Of a DNA stretch of 64,000 bases, positions 31,450 to 43,160 are shown one piece after another. Numbering within the stretch: the first letter of the stretch is position 1; every line of letters begins with the position of its first letter. The stretch spans positions 25,712,001 through 25,776,000 of the forward strand of contig OX463813.1 in assembly GCA_949825045.1 (NCBI GenBank), in the 5' to 3' direction. This stretch comes from Argyresthia goedartella (Eukaryota; Arthropoda; Insecta; Lepidoptera; Argyresthiidae). A program made the position numbers and the translations under genes. Under the pieces are notes generated by a model, which ran no database searches, was not told the origin of the DNA, and saw only the letters and a program-made list of their open reading frames with translations.

Positions 31450-32214
31450 ACAATAGCCCTTCCGAAAGATATACCTCTCATCTTCTTTTGGGCTTACAAT
31501 AGCTACCTGTGTCCCATCAATGCAGCCAATAACATCACTCCAAATTTTTCATTACACCTGAAATTAAAAAAGTGTTAATTATAAATAACCTTTTCAAGTT
31601 AGCAACTGTTTAGAACCAGTGTCTGACAGCTACATAATTAAAGCTATGGCATCATTTAAAAATTCACCTTATTCTATTCTTAGGTACAACATTCTTCTAC
31701 AGTTTGTGTGCATTCTTTATAGGTATTTCCCATTTCTAATGAGTTCATTGCTGCAGTGACCTATGCCCAGTACTGCTGATATGGTTTGTTGCGCAATAGA
31801 TAAGCCATGGATCTTACCTGTTGGCATTTGATATGTTCCATAGCCATAAAATGATAAAGCTGTAAGACCCTGCAACAGAAAAGAGTGGGTATTTAGATGT
31901 ACACTGTCTAGATCTTTTGACTAGAAATTACCTAAGTCTCTTGACAATAAAACTAATGTATTTCCATAAACTCTTACTTTTGTTTCTATGGTGGAATCCG
32001 ACGATTTACTTGGCTGTGGTTTACCACTCGTCGCCAGTTCCTTGCACAAACTTTGAGTCAAGTCGAGAGTAAGCCGATATTGTTCGACGAATTTGTCGTC
32101 AGTTAAATGAAAGGGATCATACATTTCCCTTGTAAGGCGGTGGCGATTTCTTTTTAAATTATCATTCAAGTTATGTTTGCTGTTGTTGTTGTCCGTTTCA
32201 AAAAATTCAAACAA
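31450..32214 (-). pseudogene. HARBI1/PIF-Harbinger transposase relic with an intron
   Basis: The first segment (32214-31932) encodes MYDPFHLTDDKFVEQYRLTLD and LTQSLCKELA, the N-terminus of Harbinger transposases. The frame has no ATG at its left limit (TTG), so it may be an internal exon or a start at MYDPF. A donor GTAATT (31931-31926) and an acceptor TTACAG (to 31860) define a 72-bp intron that joins LLSRDL in phase to ALSFYGYGTYQMPTG and LSIAQQTISAVLGI. A stop follows GKYL. A third piece at about 31545-31450 has VIGCIDGTQVAIVSPKEDER, holding the first catalytic Asp. The rest of the DDE domain is missing. It could be a decayed transposon or a dead copy of a domesticated gene; I favour the former. 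Confidence 0.72.
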
Positions 32215-32577
32215 AACCTGTTTACTGACTTGCTATTATTATAAAGAAAATAACTAAAAAGCACTTGAACAATCGCAAAGCGTCTACTAAACTATCAACA
32301 ACAAGACAACAATTCACATAAAGTTAATCTCAGAGCAACTTTTTAAACATTGCTTACTTTGACAGTTGATCGTTTCAGTAATCGCCAAGCGCTTGTCAAA
32401 TGGCACGTCATGGTGCGATTTTAGGAGGAAAAAAAAGGTGAACTTCATGAAAACGCTGGACGTAATAAGGGCTTAAACTGCCTTGCTTTTTAGACGTCAT
32501 GGTACGAATTAGCAATGCAGTTCAGTTTAAGGCCTTAAACTGAATAGATTTAAGAGGTCATAGTAGGCCTCATGGAA

Positions 32578-32945
32578 GTATAAATTTACGGTTTTCGGAA
32601 CTATGCATATTGCATGTGCTATAAGACCATAATCCTTGCCAAATTTCATTAACCAGGTCAACGGGAAATATCCTATAGGTTTTGATTCCCTTGCGGATAT
32701 AAAGCAAATTCAGCAAATTTTTGATCTAAACGCGTCTAAATCTATCTTTTGATTGAGTTGACCTTGAAGTTTGATTATTTACAACTATGGTACTTGAGTA
32801 ATTCATATTAGTTTCAACTTGGTACGTCCACACCTTCCTGACAAAAAGGTATTGACAGACAAACTGGCAGATAGACAGACAGACGGATAACGAAGTGATC
32901 TTATTAGGGTTTATTTTTTTCATTTTAAGGTACGATACCCTAAAA
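32578..32945 (+). repeat. Family B interspersed repeat, full-length copy
   Basis: It starts TTTACGGTTTTCGGAAC, contains GGTTTTGATTCCCTTGCGG and a GACAGACAGACGGA run, and ends TTTTAAGGTACGATACCC. Non-coding. Confidence 0.72.
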
Positions 32946-33448
32946 ACGTCACGTATGGTTTGTCATCATTGCAATGCTATCATAGTTTACCTCATGCCGT
33001 ATATGTTGACATGCGAAAAAACTCAAGAACAACATTTTGCACAGCGTTACCGTAACAACCAGCGCAGAACACCGCTATTTTGGTTTAAGTTCAAAAATAA
33101 ATACAAATAAATGTGAACCCCAAAATGTGGTAAGCGCAAATCTCGCAAACGGCAGCACCAATTTGGACACCTTTTCTAAAACTCTTCGTTGATGTCTTGC
33201 GAAGGTACTGAGAGAAAATTTTGAAAAAAGCGCGGGAAAGACAAAAACCGAAATGTCATTTAGTAATTTATAGTCTCTGAGAATACAAGATGGCGGCGGA
33301 CGTCGGGGGGTCGCGCTTACAACACGTGAATTGAGGTTTTTCCTCTTAAATTCAAAACTTTCAGTTCCCTTGAAACGCTTATGCGAAGCTGCACCACAAG
33401 CAGCTAGTGAGTAATACAAATATTATACCTCATATCTTATATGATAGT
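32946..33448. other. Non-coding, possible CpG-containing promoter-like patch
   Basis: At 33288-33340 the sequence AAGATGGCGGCGGACG opens a 14-codon frame (MAADVGGSRLQHVN), with a GTGAAT that could be a weak splice donor. There is no protein similarity. I see no other evidence of a gene. Confidence 0.25.
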
Positions 33449-33543
33449 TTATGTGACTGATACATAAAGGGCATTAAAACTCGAGAGTGTTTCATAATAA
33501 TATCACTCGAGAGTTTTAATGCCAATTATGTACAGTTACATAC
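33449..33543. repeat. Palindrome with 20-bp perfect arms
   Basis: Perfect arms at 33470-33489 (GGCATTAAAACTCGAGAGTG) and 33504-33523 enclose a 14-nt loop. Weaker pairing extends outwards (TATGTGACTGATACATAA against TATGTAACTGTACATAA), making a ~95-bp near-palindrome. It is probably a small MITE; no second copy is seen here. Confidence 0.75.
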
Positions 33544-33564
33544 ACTAGTTTATCTACACACATA

Positions 33565-33770
33565 TCATAAGCTCTCTTTGATGTGTTCAGGAACCGCACG
33601 TTTGACCGGCATTGTGGCATGGAGTTGTTTAGCTTGTTCTGTAGTTACAACTTCACAGACAAACTAGGGACGGCACGCAGGCGGCCGTCAGCGTTCGAAA
33701 TTTGAATGTCGTAATATGTAGAAAATTTTCACATTATGGTCATAATGTTCAATATTCAGATTAGAAATTA
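33565..33770 (+). repeat. Interspersed repeat C, copy 1
   Basis: About 205 bp from AGCTCTCTTTGATGTGTTCAG to TTATGGTCATAATGT match 58177-58372 in the same orientation at high identity, with a small gap. It contains the palindrome ACATTATGGTCATAATGT. Non-coding. Confidence 0.75.
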
Positions 33771-35494
33771 GTTTTTACAAAGTAGTTTAACATTATTGTG
33801 ATATTATTGTGGGGTTTATGATACGTGTGTAGATAAATAAATTAATGTACCGTTTTAACGACTTAAACTGCAGATTTATTCCAACTTGCTAAATCAACCG
33901 TCTATTCGACCTTCTATCTAATATCCCTAAGATTATTTTACAATATTTACAGAAGGCTTTTTTAAACAAATTGATTTTTGTCTACGATCTCAACAATGAA
34001 CTCGATTTAAATTCATCAAGCAAAGTTTTCCTCGTGGCCTTGTGGTGGCCATTTCATGTTGCAGCTATTAAGATTTACAAGTTTTACAAGTATAAACTAT
34101 AATATAATGTAAACAAAGATGAGAGTTAGTCGATTCCGCAGGCATCTTTGGCTTGTGTTGACGATTTGTTGTGTATCTTGTGTGTATGTTTGTTTTATAT
34201 ATTTGATTGTTTTTTTTATATTCTTGGTTTGACTAAAGTCTTATTTTGGAAAGTCCCTCTGCCAAGCATTAAGAATATTCGATTGAATAAATTTAACGAG
34301 TCTGCTTTTTCATAATTTGCCGATCTTGTCGTAACCAATAAAAACTAAACGATAAAATATCAAAACAAAACGCTGATTATAACAATATAACCATCATGAG
34401 AGGTCACACATAGATCACTCATTAATCTGATAAATAGAAACAGTAAAGAAAACATATTTCTCGAAATGGTTTTGATATTTTCGTTCCTATACAGAAAGTT
34501 ACCAACCCCAATTCCAGACTACAGCGAGTTTTTTACAATTAAATATTTGGTTTGTCTATTACAATACAATACTCAGTCCAATAATACGTCATCGTTGCAA
34601 TAATTTATTTTCAAAAATTTCCTGCCAATATTTACCTTAACTTTAAGCGTGTATTTTTTTATTCGACACATCTTTTCCCACACCGGGTGGCAGAGGCATA
34701 GTTACTGAACACTCCATTTTGCGCGACAGGGGGCTGGCCCATCGCCGCAGCTATCGAGATATGAAGTTTACTTGACGAGTTTTTCCATTACCGTTGCTTG
34801 TAGAATTGTAACCTGTTGCTCTATGAAATGCCACTGGAGGTTTTTATTGTTTACCGGTTCGTCGAAAATTCAATTAAAAAGCAACTGGATTGCTCACCTC
34901 TTGTGTGAGGGGCCTCCGGAACACTTATCGAAATAAAAGCATTCCAGTTTGAATTGCTGAACCCTTTTTAACACCATGTTAGGAAACGAAATAGGATTCT
35001 CCAAATTGTTAGAAGGTTTTGATAGAGTTTGGGTGTCCAGCGCTGACGAGCATAGATTATGTACTTTCACTTCTCCATGGAGTTTCGGCCGGGCTATCAG
35101 CTGTTTTCTATGAAGAAGTGAAAAATTAAAATTCCGCTGAGGCTTCTGCTTATTAAGTGCTTTTCCTAAAAAAAGGCAAGGAAATAAATGAAAATACTAC
35201 AGAAAAATACAGCGTGTAAATTTCTACCTTAGATTATAGGTTGACAAAACTTTCTTTATAACAGAGCTTTTAAGTTCGTTTTCCCGCCAATGGGACTTAG
35301 GTATTTTTTTATATTATTTTTAAGAGGCAAGGATAATTCGATGGCACGGCCTTCTGAGGTGTTTTCCCAATGTATGATTCCAAAACACAAAAAATGTATA
35401 AAACGAAAACAGTGCTGTATTTTTTTATTAATGTTTGATTTTTTAATAAAACAATGTTTGATTAATAATACCTTGGACACTATTTACATACATT
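33771..35494. other. AT-rich non-coding, nothing firm
   Basis: At about 34680-34800 it contains GGGTGGCAGAGGC and CCCATCGCCGCAGC words that recur at 15740, 46480 and 58570, so a further degraded repeat is likely. No gene recognised. Confidence 0.35.
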
Positions 35495-35718
35495 GGTCTA
35501 GCCCCAAACTAGGATTCCCTGTATCTTGGGTACTAGACAACGATACACATACTTATATAGATAAATATTATGCTTAGATAGATAAACAACCATGACTAGG
35601 GTACAAACATCCGTTCTCATCGAACAAATATTTGCCCCCACCGGCCCTCGAACCCGGGACCCTTGGCTTTGTAGGCAGGGTCACTGCCGACTCGGCCATT
35701 CGGGTCGTCGATGTTCTA
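35495..35718 (-). mobile_element. tRNA-derived SINE (type 2)
   Basis: The minus strand has an A-box-like TGGCCGAGTCGG and a B-box-like GGTTCGAGGGC (35640-35700 region), then a body ending in AGGGAATCCTAGTTTGGGGC. Similar tails are at 40228, 40818, 48545 and 58142. No coding capacity. Confidence 0.65.
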
Positions 35719-35984
35719 ATAAAACGTTCCTTTATAGGTAACTTTTTGGCGCGCTTTATATTCGAAATTTAAAAACTTCTTTACTTTCATAGTTAAATTT
35801 CTGGCGCATTTTTAATAAAAATTAGAGACTTGTCTTTACTTTGGCTGTGAATTTGCTATTTTACTTAATGTATTTTCGAACTTACAGATAATATGTAAAC
35901 CGCGCATGTTTGAGAAAATACCTAAACCCGAGAATCGGTTGAGAAATGCGACCTGTGGGGCAAGTTTGAGTTTGCAATCAAATT

Positions 35985-36140
35985 GACTTTAACACCGCGT
36001 TGCCGTAAAACGCCATTTTGTATAGCAAAGTCATGTGACCAACAAGCGACTCACGTCACGACAAGCGGTCACGTGACTTTTCTACATACAAAACTGGCGT
36101 TTTACGGCGACGCGACGCGATAGTAAAATCAATTTTATTG
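35985..36140. repeat. MITE with ~75-bp imperfect inverted arms
   Basis: The left half (GCCGTAAAACGCCATTTTGTAT..AAAGTCATGTGACC) is mirrored in the right half (GGTCACGTGACTTTTCTACATACAAAACTGGCGTTTTACGGC). The outer parts AATTGACTTTA and AAAATCAATT also pair. Almost the whole 155 bp folds on itself around ~25 nt. Confidence 0.75.
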
Positions 36141-37475
36141 AAAACTCACACTTTAGCCTCTGTGCAGCCGGAAGTCCGGACAGGCATACGAACGAATGCA
36201 TTTTTAACATTATCGTTATTGAATAACATGTATAAAACGTTACCAATGTGTAAATCAAAATACATATTTTACAGATTATTCGAAATGTTTTATTTTATTA
36301 CAGGCAGACAGATCCCTCATTGGCACCGGTGTAAGTATTAGTCTTTTATATTAGACCTTCTTTTACAAAAGTAGACATATTTTGAAGTAACCCTGCAAAA
36401 CGGTTCGGTATTTTTATTCTGAACCACATTAAATTGCTTTTGATAGGTTATCATAACATAAATTAGCGTAATCGATATTAAAACTTTAACAACAGACACA
36501 AATGACGAAAATGTTCGCCTATCATTCATATTTCGAACTTGCCTTTTCTGCCAGAGGTTTTGCTGCAAAAAGTTAGCTCAGCGATGCAACCTACAAACCA
36601 ATTTGTCTTTTTTTTTCATAAAACTGTCAGCCCCGACTTGAAAATAGAACAAAAATATCCCGTCGCATTTTGCCGCCAACTTGAAAAAAGAAGACCGCCA
36701 TTTTTAAAACAGAGATCGTGTTTTGATTGACGCTTTGCGTTTGGATTTTGCTAAAACAGATCGTAGTATCGACTTAAATGTGGTTTTATAGTCCGATTCG
36801 ATAGATATTTTTCACCCCGGCGGCGATGACCTAGCTCCCTGTCATTCACAATGGAGTATGTATTGAATAACTATCAACACATGGGCACATCTAAGCATCT
36901 GCCACGACAATCGAAACCGTAATATGGAGTGAATAGAGATTAACGGAAGAATACAAAAAAAAAGGGTGGGCGCGCAGCAGTGATTTTTGCACCGTGACTG
37001 TTTCGTCAGCCTATCAAGTCCATGGATATGTTTGGAGGCGCACGCACGAAGCGAATGTGCCAGTTGAGTGACATTTTGTCGCCGAGCACGCCCCGGTGAC
37101 AAAATGGTCATTCGCCTCGTCATTGGCTGCTTTAATAATAGAGTGGTACCGTGTTGTGTGTCAAGGGAATGTGAGGGAAAGAGCTGTACGCTTTAAACTA
37201 TAGCTCTGCCCATTAAAAGTTGCGTCACTGTTACCCTTAGTGCACGCACTCCATGACGTCACAGTGACAGACTTTTTAGTTACCGTGACACAAGATGCTT
37301 GACCGCCCCCGCTCTTAGGTTTAAGAGCCTATTCACAGTCTATTCACACCATTTTATGGAACCTCAGATGTCATCAGCGTATTACCACTGCCAAGTGCCA
37401 TCTGATCTGACATGTCATTACCGCCACGTTTGGCCAATCAATTTGTAGGGAGTTTTCCAAATGACAATTATAAAA
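36141..37475. other. Non-coding, nothing recognised
   Basis: Short frames on both strands lack recognisable domains. The region includes CpG-containing stretches around 36950-37280 without a clear gene. Confidence 0.35.
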
Positions 37476-37640
37476 AAATGGTCAAGTGCGAGTCCGACTC
37501 CTACTCGAAGGGTTCAGTACTATCCATTATAACCACCTCAACAAAGACAAGATTTATGCAGAGATTTTTTAAATTATCTATACAATAAAACCTGCAATAT
37601 TGTGTATATATATCCTAAACCAAATTTTGAATGCAAAAAG
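37476..37640 (-). repeat. Family A repeat, degraded end
   Basis: It begins TGGTCAAGTGCGAGTCCGAC and CGAAGGGTTCAGTAC, matching the ACCGGTCAAG end of family A, then loses similarity. Confidence 0.5.
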
Positions 37641-37799
37641 CTTATTTATAAGTGGTTAAGATCGATGAATTATGACGACACAGAAAATTTCATCGCCATT
37701 TCACAATAATAAGGATAACAAAATAAATAAAATGGTACAATCAATACTTGATAAATACATATTTGATAATTATATTTTAGGTGCACATACTTACGTATT

Positions 37800-37950
37800 T
37801 TTTAGAAATAATGGTAAAAATACACAAACATTCATAACACACCTCACTTCACATACATCCACTACACTTTCTCATCTCACACACCCATATTTATACTCAC
37901 AAATACTCACACACACCCAAATACTAACTATTTTAGGCACTAAATGACGA
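37800..37950. repeat. ACAC/ACTC-rich low-complexity tract
   Basis: Plus strand enriched for ACTCACAC, CACATAC and CACACACCC words. The open frame through it is Thr/His/Leu-rich and is not a gene. Confidence 0.6.
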
Positions 37951-38039
37951 ATTTTAAACTTTAAATTACCTTTTTTAAGTTTTAGATAGCTGCATTACAT
38001 TGAAACTGTAAAAGTACTTGATTTGGTCTGCTAATTTTT

Positions 38040-38275
38040 CTTCGTTCATATCATTAGGGGAAGAGCCTCGCTACTTATCCCAAAACACAGGGGAAACCCT
38101 ACCTTGGGGAGTATCGACTCTGATGTTATTTTTGCTTATTACCAACACCTATTCTCATAAACATATGATGTATCTATCTTTAGTTAAGTTTATATAACAT
38201 GAAACTGTACCTTTCTTATTTTGTATTCTTTTGTAATTTCTGTAATTTTTGTGAAATGTTTATTATTGAATAAAT
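38040..38275 (+). mobile_element. Probable LINE 3' UTR and tail
   Basis: It contains GGGGAAACCCTACCTTGGGG and ends with TTATTGAATAAATCAATA, the short-repeat and AATAAA end common to LINE copies in this window. There is no coding part, so this is inference. Confidence 0.4.
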
Positions 38276-38332
38276 CAATATGACCTTATTACTATCGTAC
38301 AACGTATGATATCGTACACGTCGCTTGTATGG

Positions 38333-38508
38333 GTACCAACTTTAACTTTTGAAATTACGTGTAGTTCATTATATGTTGCTGTAGCGGCAACAGTAATCTG
38401 TGACAATTTCAACTGGTATTTCTTCCTGTTACGGTGTTCATGTGATACAGCCCGCTGACGGACCGACGGACGGACAGCGGAGGTAATAGGGTCCCGTTTG
38501 GCTCCTAA
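38333..38508 (-). repeat. Family A repeat, degraded
   Basis: It shares GTTGCTGTAGCGGCAACA, CTGTGACAATTTCAAC, GATACAGCC, GACGGACGGACAGCGGAG and AATAGGGTCCCGTTTGG with family A copies at 48029-48435, with many changes. Confidence 0.6.
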
Positions 38509-39014
38509 AGAGTCAATTAGTCCTGAATTTAATCAATCGGCTGCGGATACGACAACTATTATTAACGCATGACTAACCACGTATTGGCCGCCATTCAAAT
38601 CACATTCGCCGATAAATAGTCAATGCATAATCAAATTTAATCGTCACCCTAATCGTAATGGTAAACCATTTAGCATTAAATTTTGAGACTATTGATGAAC
38701 AGGTTAGATAAGCGTTTCGTTTATCTGAGTTAGATATGGGCACAGCCAGCCATAGATTGTGTGACTGAAGGAACTCCTTCGTCGTGACGCATTTAACCTC
38801 CTACGGGAAAGGGTGAAACTCCTACGGGTTTCCTGATGATGTTTTATATCACCGTCCGTTGTAATGGAACACCGCTTAATGAATGCAATCAGTGTACAGT
38901 GAGAATCGGAATGAGCTGTGTCAGTTCCATTAACGCTTGGATTATTGAGTGATTCGAAGTAAGTTGACAAAAGTGGCCATAGCACGTGGTTGGTTCGGAG
39001 AAGTGAGGACGGGT
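38509..39014. other. Non-coding, nothing recognised
   Basis: No family member or gene seen between the family A scrap and the displaced LTR. Confidence 0.35.
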
Positions 39015-40095
39015 CAGGTTTTTTTGTCGCATTCCTGCGAAATATGTAGGGATCAGAGCCGAATTGGTTGCGCGCTGAATAAATTATGAATAACTAAATA
39101 ATGAAAGGTTTCTTATGAAACTGTACGGAGAAAGCTAATGTGTTGACTGCAAATATACAATTGCGTTTGTTTGGTACGATGTGGTGAGTTTGACATCACG
39201 GGTTTGAGTATCATTCTAGTGATCTTTGTCTGAGACGTTAGCGATCGGGTAGGCTTAATTAATTGCAACCGCTTATATAGCCAGCGATCAACAAATTTTG
39301 TGTATCGGCAATACCAAATGACTTGAGTGATAACCGACGGTTGATTATAGAAAATATGCATACACAAAATTGTAGACAGCAGGCCTGCATGGCATGTTTG
39401 ATTGAAATTGGACCCGGTGTAGTTAGGGATAAGAAGCTTTCGCTTGGGCAGCGTGTGTCACGCAAAGGACGCCATTTTTTCAGACATGTGAGGCCTATAA
39501 ATACGAGCGCGTGGGTGGAGGGGGGCATTCAGTCTCTGCGTCAAACTACTGTGACACACGTCTTTCGGGAATTCTATACAGTTCGGTCTGCCGTATAACG
39601 CGTCTGGAACTGGAAGACTTGTGATTGCGTGTTACAGTGGGATTTTCGTGAGTGTCTGAAGCGCCGAGATATACCTCGGTTCCTATACTTTAAATCAACC
39701 TACCCCAAATTCCAAAACTATCCTTGGGTCGTTAGATAAGAACTTGTAGGTAATTTGATCTGAGTCTGAGTCTGGGCTTGGAGCGACCCTAATTTCCTTT
39801 TTCCTTCACCATAGGGTTCCTGGATTGGCTCTTAGGATATTCGCGGGCTAATCCTCTCCTCATTTCCTTCGTGTAGCGAGTTTTGAAATTCCCACACACA
39901 CAGTCATTAAACATACAAACACATTCAAATCAAACTCTACCATTTTCGAGTGGTGTCGATGATGGACGTGGTATAACACTAGGATTTTAGACTAGGCTAG
40001 ACAGGAGTTTAGTTGCGGCTAAACCGGTTGACAAGGCATAGGGAGACTGTTTGATCGATGAGGTTCCGCGGATGAAAATAACAAATTCAGAACAA
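39015..40095 (+). repeat. Displaced gypsy LTR fragment
   Basis: It is the reverse complement of about 9245-10345, i.e. the middle of the 2.2-kb LTR, truncated at both ends and somewhat diverged. It keeps a perfect TATAAATA (39496-39503) and initiator TCAGT (39529-39533), so a promoter may survive. No internal retroelement sequence adjoins it. Confidence 0.8.
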
Positions 40096-40227
40096 TATTA
40101 TTATTTGTTTTTTATTCTTGGATGTTTTCTCTTTTAAATATATCGTTGTATAGTTCCCATAACACAAGTCTTATTGACTAAGGGCCTAGATCAATTTGTG
40201 TAAGATTATCCTCTCAAAAAAAACATT

Positions 40228-40345
40228 GATTCAGGCCCCAAACTAGGAAACACACTGTTGCGTGGGAACCAGAAACGCCGACGTCACTAATATGTAAACA
40301 TTCAAAACCTGGCGATTGTTTATGCCTCCCCAGCCGCGATATTTC
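40228..40345 (-). mobile_element. SINE (type 2) tail fragment
   Basis: CAGGCCCCAAACTAGGA starts a stretch resembling the 3' part of the SINE at 35495-35718, up to CCTCCCCAGCCGCG. The tRNA head is cut off. A second tail word occurs at 40818-40860 (GGCCCCACACTAGGATACC). Confidence 0.5.
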
Positions 40346-40956
40346 GACGGCAGCAGGATTGTTTTTCGTGGTTTTATAGCGTTGACTATACAGAATACAT
40401 CATGAAATACAAACCAAATTGTTTTTCGTCAAATTAAATTCAAGAGAGTGTTAATCAGTAGTGGCTACTCTTTATAAAGTGCAATTAATTTTTGATGTTT
40501 TAACTCAATTTTTTTAGCTGCGGAACCCTGTTGGAGCAAAACTTGCTTGATAAATATATTGAGGCGATATAATCTCCCCATAAATTGCGATGTTCGGACG
40601 AGATGTTATTCTATGAACGTTAATTGACAGTTTGAGAAACATTGTATTGGTAAGGTAGGGTTGGATTAAGTTTCAGTGATAGTTTTCGGCTCTTTCGGCT
40701 TTCGTGCGTTTAAATACACTTTGGTTGTTGTTTGACTAATAGGTTTTATATAGAGCTGCTTATCAGTAAGGAAAAGTCAAACATTAACAATAATATATAA
40801 ATGCAAACACATTGCGTCTGGCCCCACACTAGGATACCGAGGGTCTTGGGAAAAAAAACAGCGACGTCACAAAAAAAAAATAAAGAAAAGTGAAAGAAGG
40901 AGGAAAAGAAAACGTGAAGTGTATTTCTTCGTTTAAGGGAAGAAATAAACCATTTT

Positions 40957-41360
40957 TTAGGGTTCCGTACCCGAAAAGTTCCAAACGGGACCCTATTACT
41001 AAGACTTCGCCGTCCGTCTGTCCGTCCGTCCGTCCGTCTGTCACCAGGCTGTATCTCAAGAACCTAGCTAGCTAGAGAGTTGAAATTTTCACAGATTATG
41101 TATTTCTGTTGCCGCTATAACAACAAATACAAAAAAAACAGGATAAAATAAATATTTAAGGGGGCTCCCATACAACAATACCACATAAAAACTTACGGAT
41201 GCACCTGGTTACGTACATGGAGTGTGAAAGTAACCGCACCAATAACTTTGTAAACAATATTTTGCTGTGTAAAATCCAAACTATTCACTCCACACCATCG
41301 CTTCTATTGAACGGTGGTACGGAACCCTTCGTGCGCGATTTAGACTCGCACTTGACCGGT
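40957..41360 (+). repeat. Family A interspersed repeat, full-length copy
   Basis: It starts TTAGGGTTCCGTACCCGAA and ends GCACTTGACCGGT, with a shorter (CCGT)n run than the 12134 copy. Non-coding. Confidence 0.85.
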
Positions 41361-42268
41361 TTTTTTTAATTGACTTCACACTAGCAGTTGTTCCAAATTA
41401 TTGATGATGGCCTTTAAAATTTGACCTTCATATTTCTGTTACATGTTTTATTTCTTGCGATGTTCGGCGATTGAAAACTATTCATACTTATTTTTCAGTC
41501 TGACCTGATATCGTTGTTGGCTATTTCCCAAATAAGTTTTATTTCTTACCGGCTTTGGCCGAAAGTCAAACCGATATAGAACTCTACTGAACATCAAGGG
41601 TAATCAATCCGAGGCAAGAATTGATACGTGCCATATTTGGATGCGGTATTTTTGTAGATAATTATAAAGATTTTTTATCGGTTTTGATGCAATACTAAGT
41701 TGATTAAATATAAATGAAGGTAGCAAGGACACTTTATTAAAGCAGCCCTAATTGACTTTTTGGTTCCTAACCAAAAATGTAAAAACTACAAATTCATATG
41801 TGACTAGCCATTTTGGAGAATGTTTATGTGTGCTTCCGTCACCCTGTTTAGACAAAGACATTACGTAATGTGTAATGCAGTCTGCCGAGAGTTTTTATCT
41901 ACACACCTACAATATCAAATGCATGCCGTAGAATAATAACTATATACCCATAATATAAAATCTATGAATAGAAGATAAGATAAAAGTACCTTCAGGCAAT
42001 TACGTCGTACCTAACCTTAGCAAAGTTTGACAACCTCAGAAAATTCCTGATTTCGGGTATATTTTTCTGTCGAAGATAAGTTTATTACAAATGGCCGCCC
42101 TGAGGTTTGACTTTTCGTGAAAATGAGATATTTTGTGACATTCCGGCCCCTTTGAAGAAAACCCGATGTTCAAATTCTGTCTTTAGAATATTAATCTGGG
42201 CTGGGTTGGCTCTGCTCCCCACTTTTACATTGTACGACAAAGGCCCGTAATCTCTGGTCAACGATGAT
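41361..42268. other. AT-rich non-coding, nothing recognised
   Basis: No gene or family member seen. Confidence 0.35.
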
Positions 42269-42317
42269 GTTCAATACAAAATATCTATGGCAAGTCCATA
42301 GATATTTTGTATTGAAC
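42269..42317. repeat. Hairpin with 22-bp perfect arms
   Basis: Arms 42269-42290 (GTTCAATACAAAATATCTAT then GG) and 42296-42317 pair perfectly around CAAGT. No related copy elsewhere in the window. Confidence 0.8.
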
Positions 42318-42429
42318 TACGTATCAAATAAGTCGACAAGGTGTCATTCATTTCGAGATTTCACTCGAATCAAATACAGCGAATAAAATATTTCATATAA
42401 ATATTTACATAAAAGTTAAGCGCTATATA

Positions 42430-43035
42430 GATAGCAATGTGTATAGGCAGGTGTCTCTCAACTGCTGCGACGTGCTCCACATCATCCGTAGGGTTCAGCT
42501 TGAAACTGCTTCTCGAGGCATTCGGCGAAGATCTCCGCACGGTCTTGGGCTTGGAATATTTGTAGGCCGTCACTGTCCAGGATTGGTCGGACAGGAGCTG
42601 GAGTAGTCGATAAATCCTGACATAGGCGATGCACGGAGGGGACGTGGTTGCCCATGGTTGTTGTGGCTCACGGAGTCAGCAAGGATGGCGCGTCCAGCTG
42701 GGTACACCCTGATGGAGTTCCAAACGGTGTGCTTGGCGTTGAGGTCGCCGGCTTCGTGTGTAGGATGCGGCGACTGTAGCAACCCCCGTAGCTCGGAGGT
42801 GCGTATCGGGGAACTGGGGGGCTTGTACACAGCGTTGAGTCGCAGCACCTGGCCGGCGACCTGGAAGCATACAGGGATGTATACTCCTGGGCTTCAACGA
42901 GCTGGTGGACGATCTTCCTGCCGACGATGACTGCCAAACCTCGAAAGGCCCGGCCGCTGGTGGACTTCTCGTCCTTGCGGTAGATGAAGTAGGCGGGCAG
43001 CTTGTCGCTTCCGGCTTCCGCTTTAATTTACAAAC
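42430..43035 (-). pseudogene. Jockey/R1-type LINE endonuclease fragment, frameshifted
   Basis: The minus strand encodes RKDEKSTSGRAFRGLAVIVG and VEAQEYTSLYAS in one frame. After a frameshift near 42850 it encodes LRLNAVYKPPSSPIRTSELR, then AGDLNAKHTVWNS, with the catalytic G-D-x-N-A-x-H of the apurinic-type endonuclease. The piece from 42573 to 42430 resembles a later linker (RAEIFAECLEKQFQAEP in another frame), implying an internal deletion of the rest of the endonuclease and part of the linker. No RT follows. GC content is higher than in the neighbours. Confidence 0.75.
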
Positions 43036-43160
43036 AATCTTAAATATAATGATAATCATAAAAATAAACCCCTAAATACCTTTATTTTTTACCATCCGTT
43101 TGTTTGATATGTATCTACGGAATTATCGCTTGTCTCTTCCTATTCGCCCTTGGCCGTTTT

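Noticed and set aside
40829..41075. Frames rich in SVRPSV and TDGQTDG at 40829-41075, and the related frames at 48318-48529 and 57350-57550
   Set aside because: They translate the (CCGT)n microsatellite of family A on either strand.
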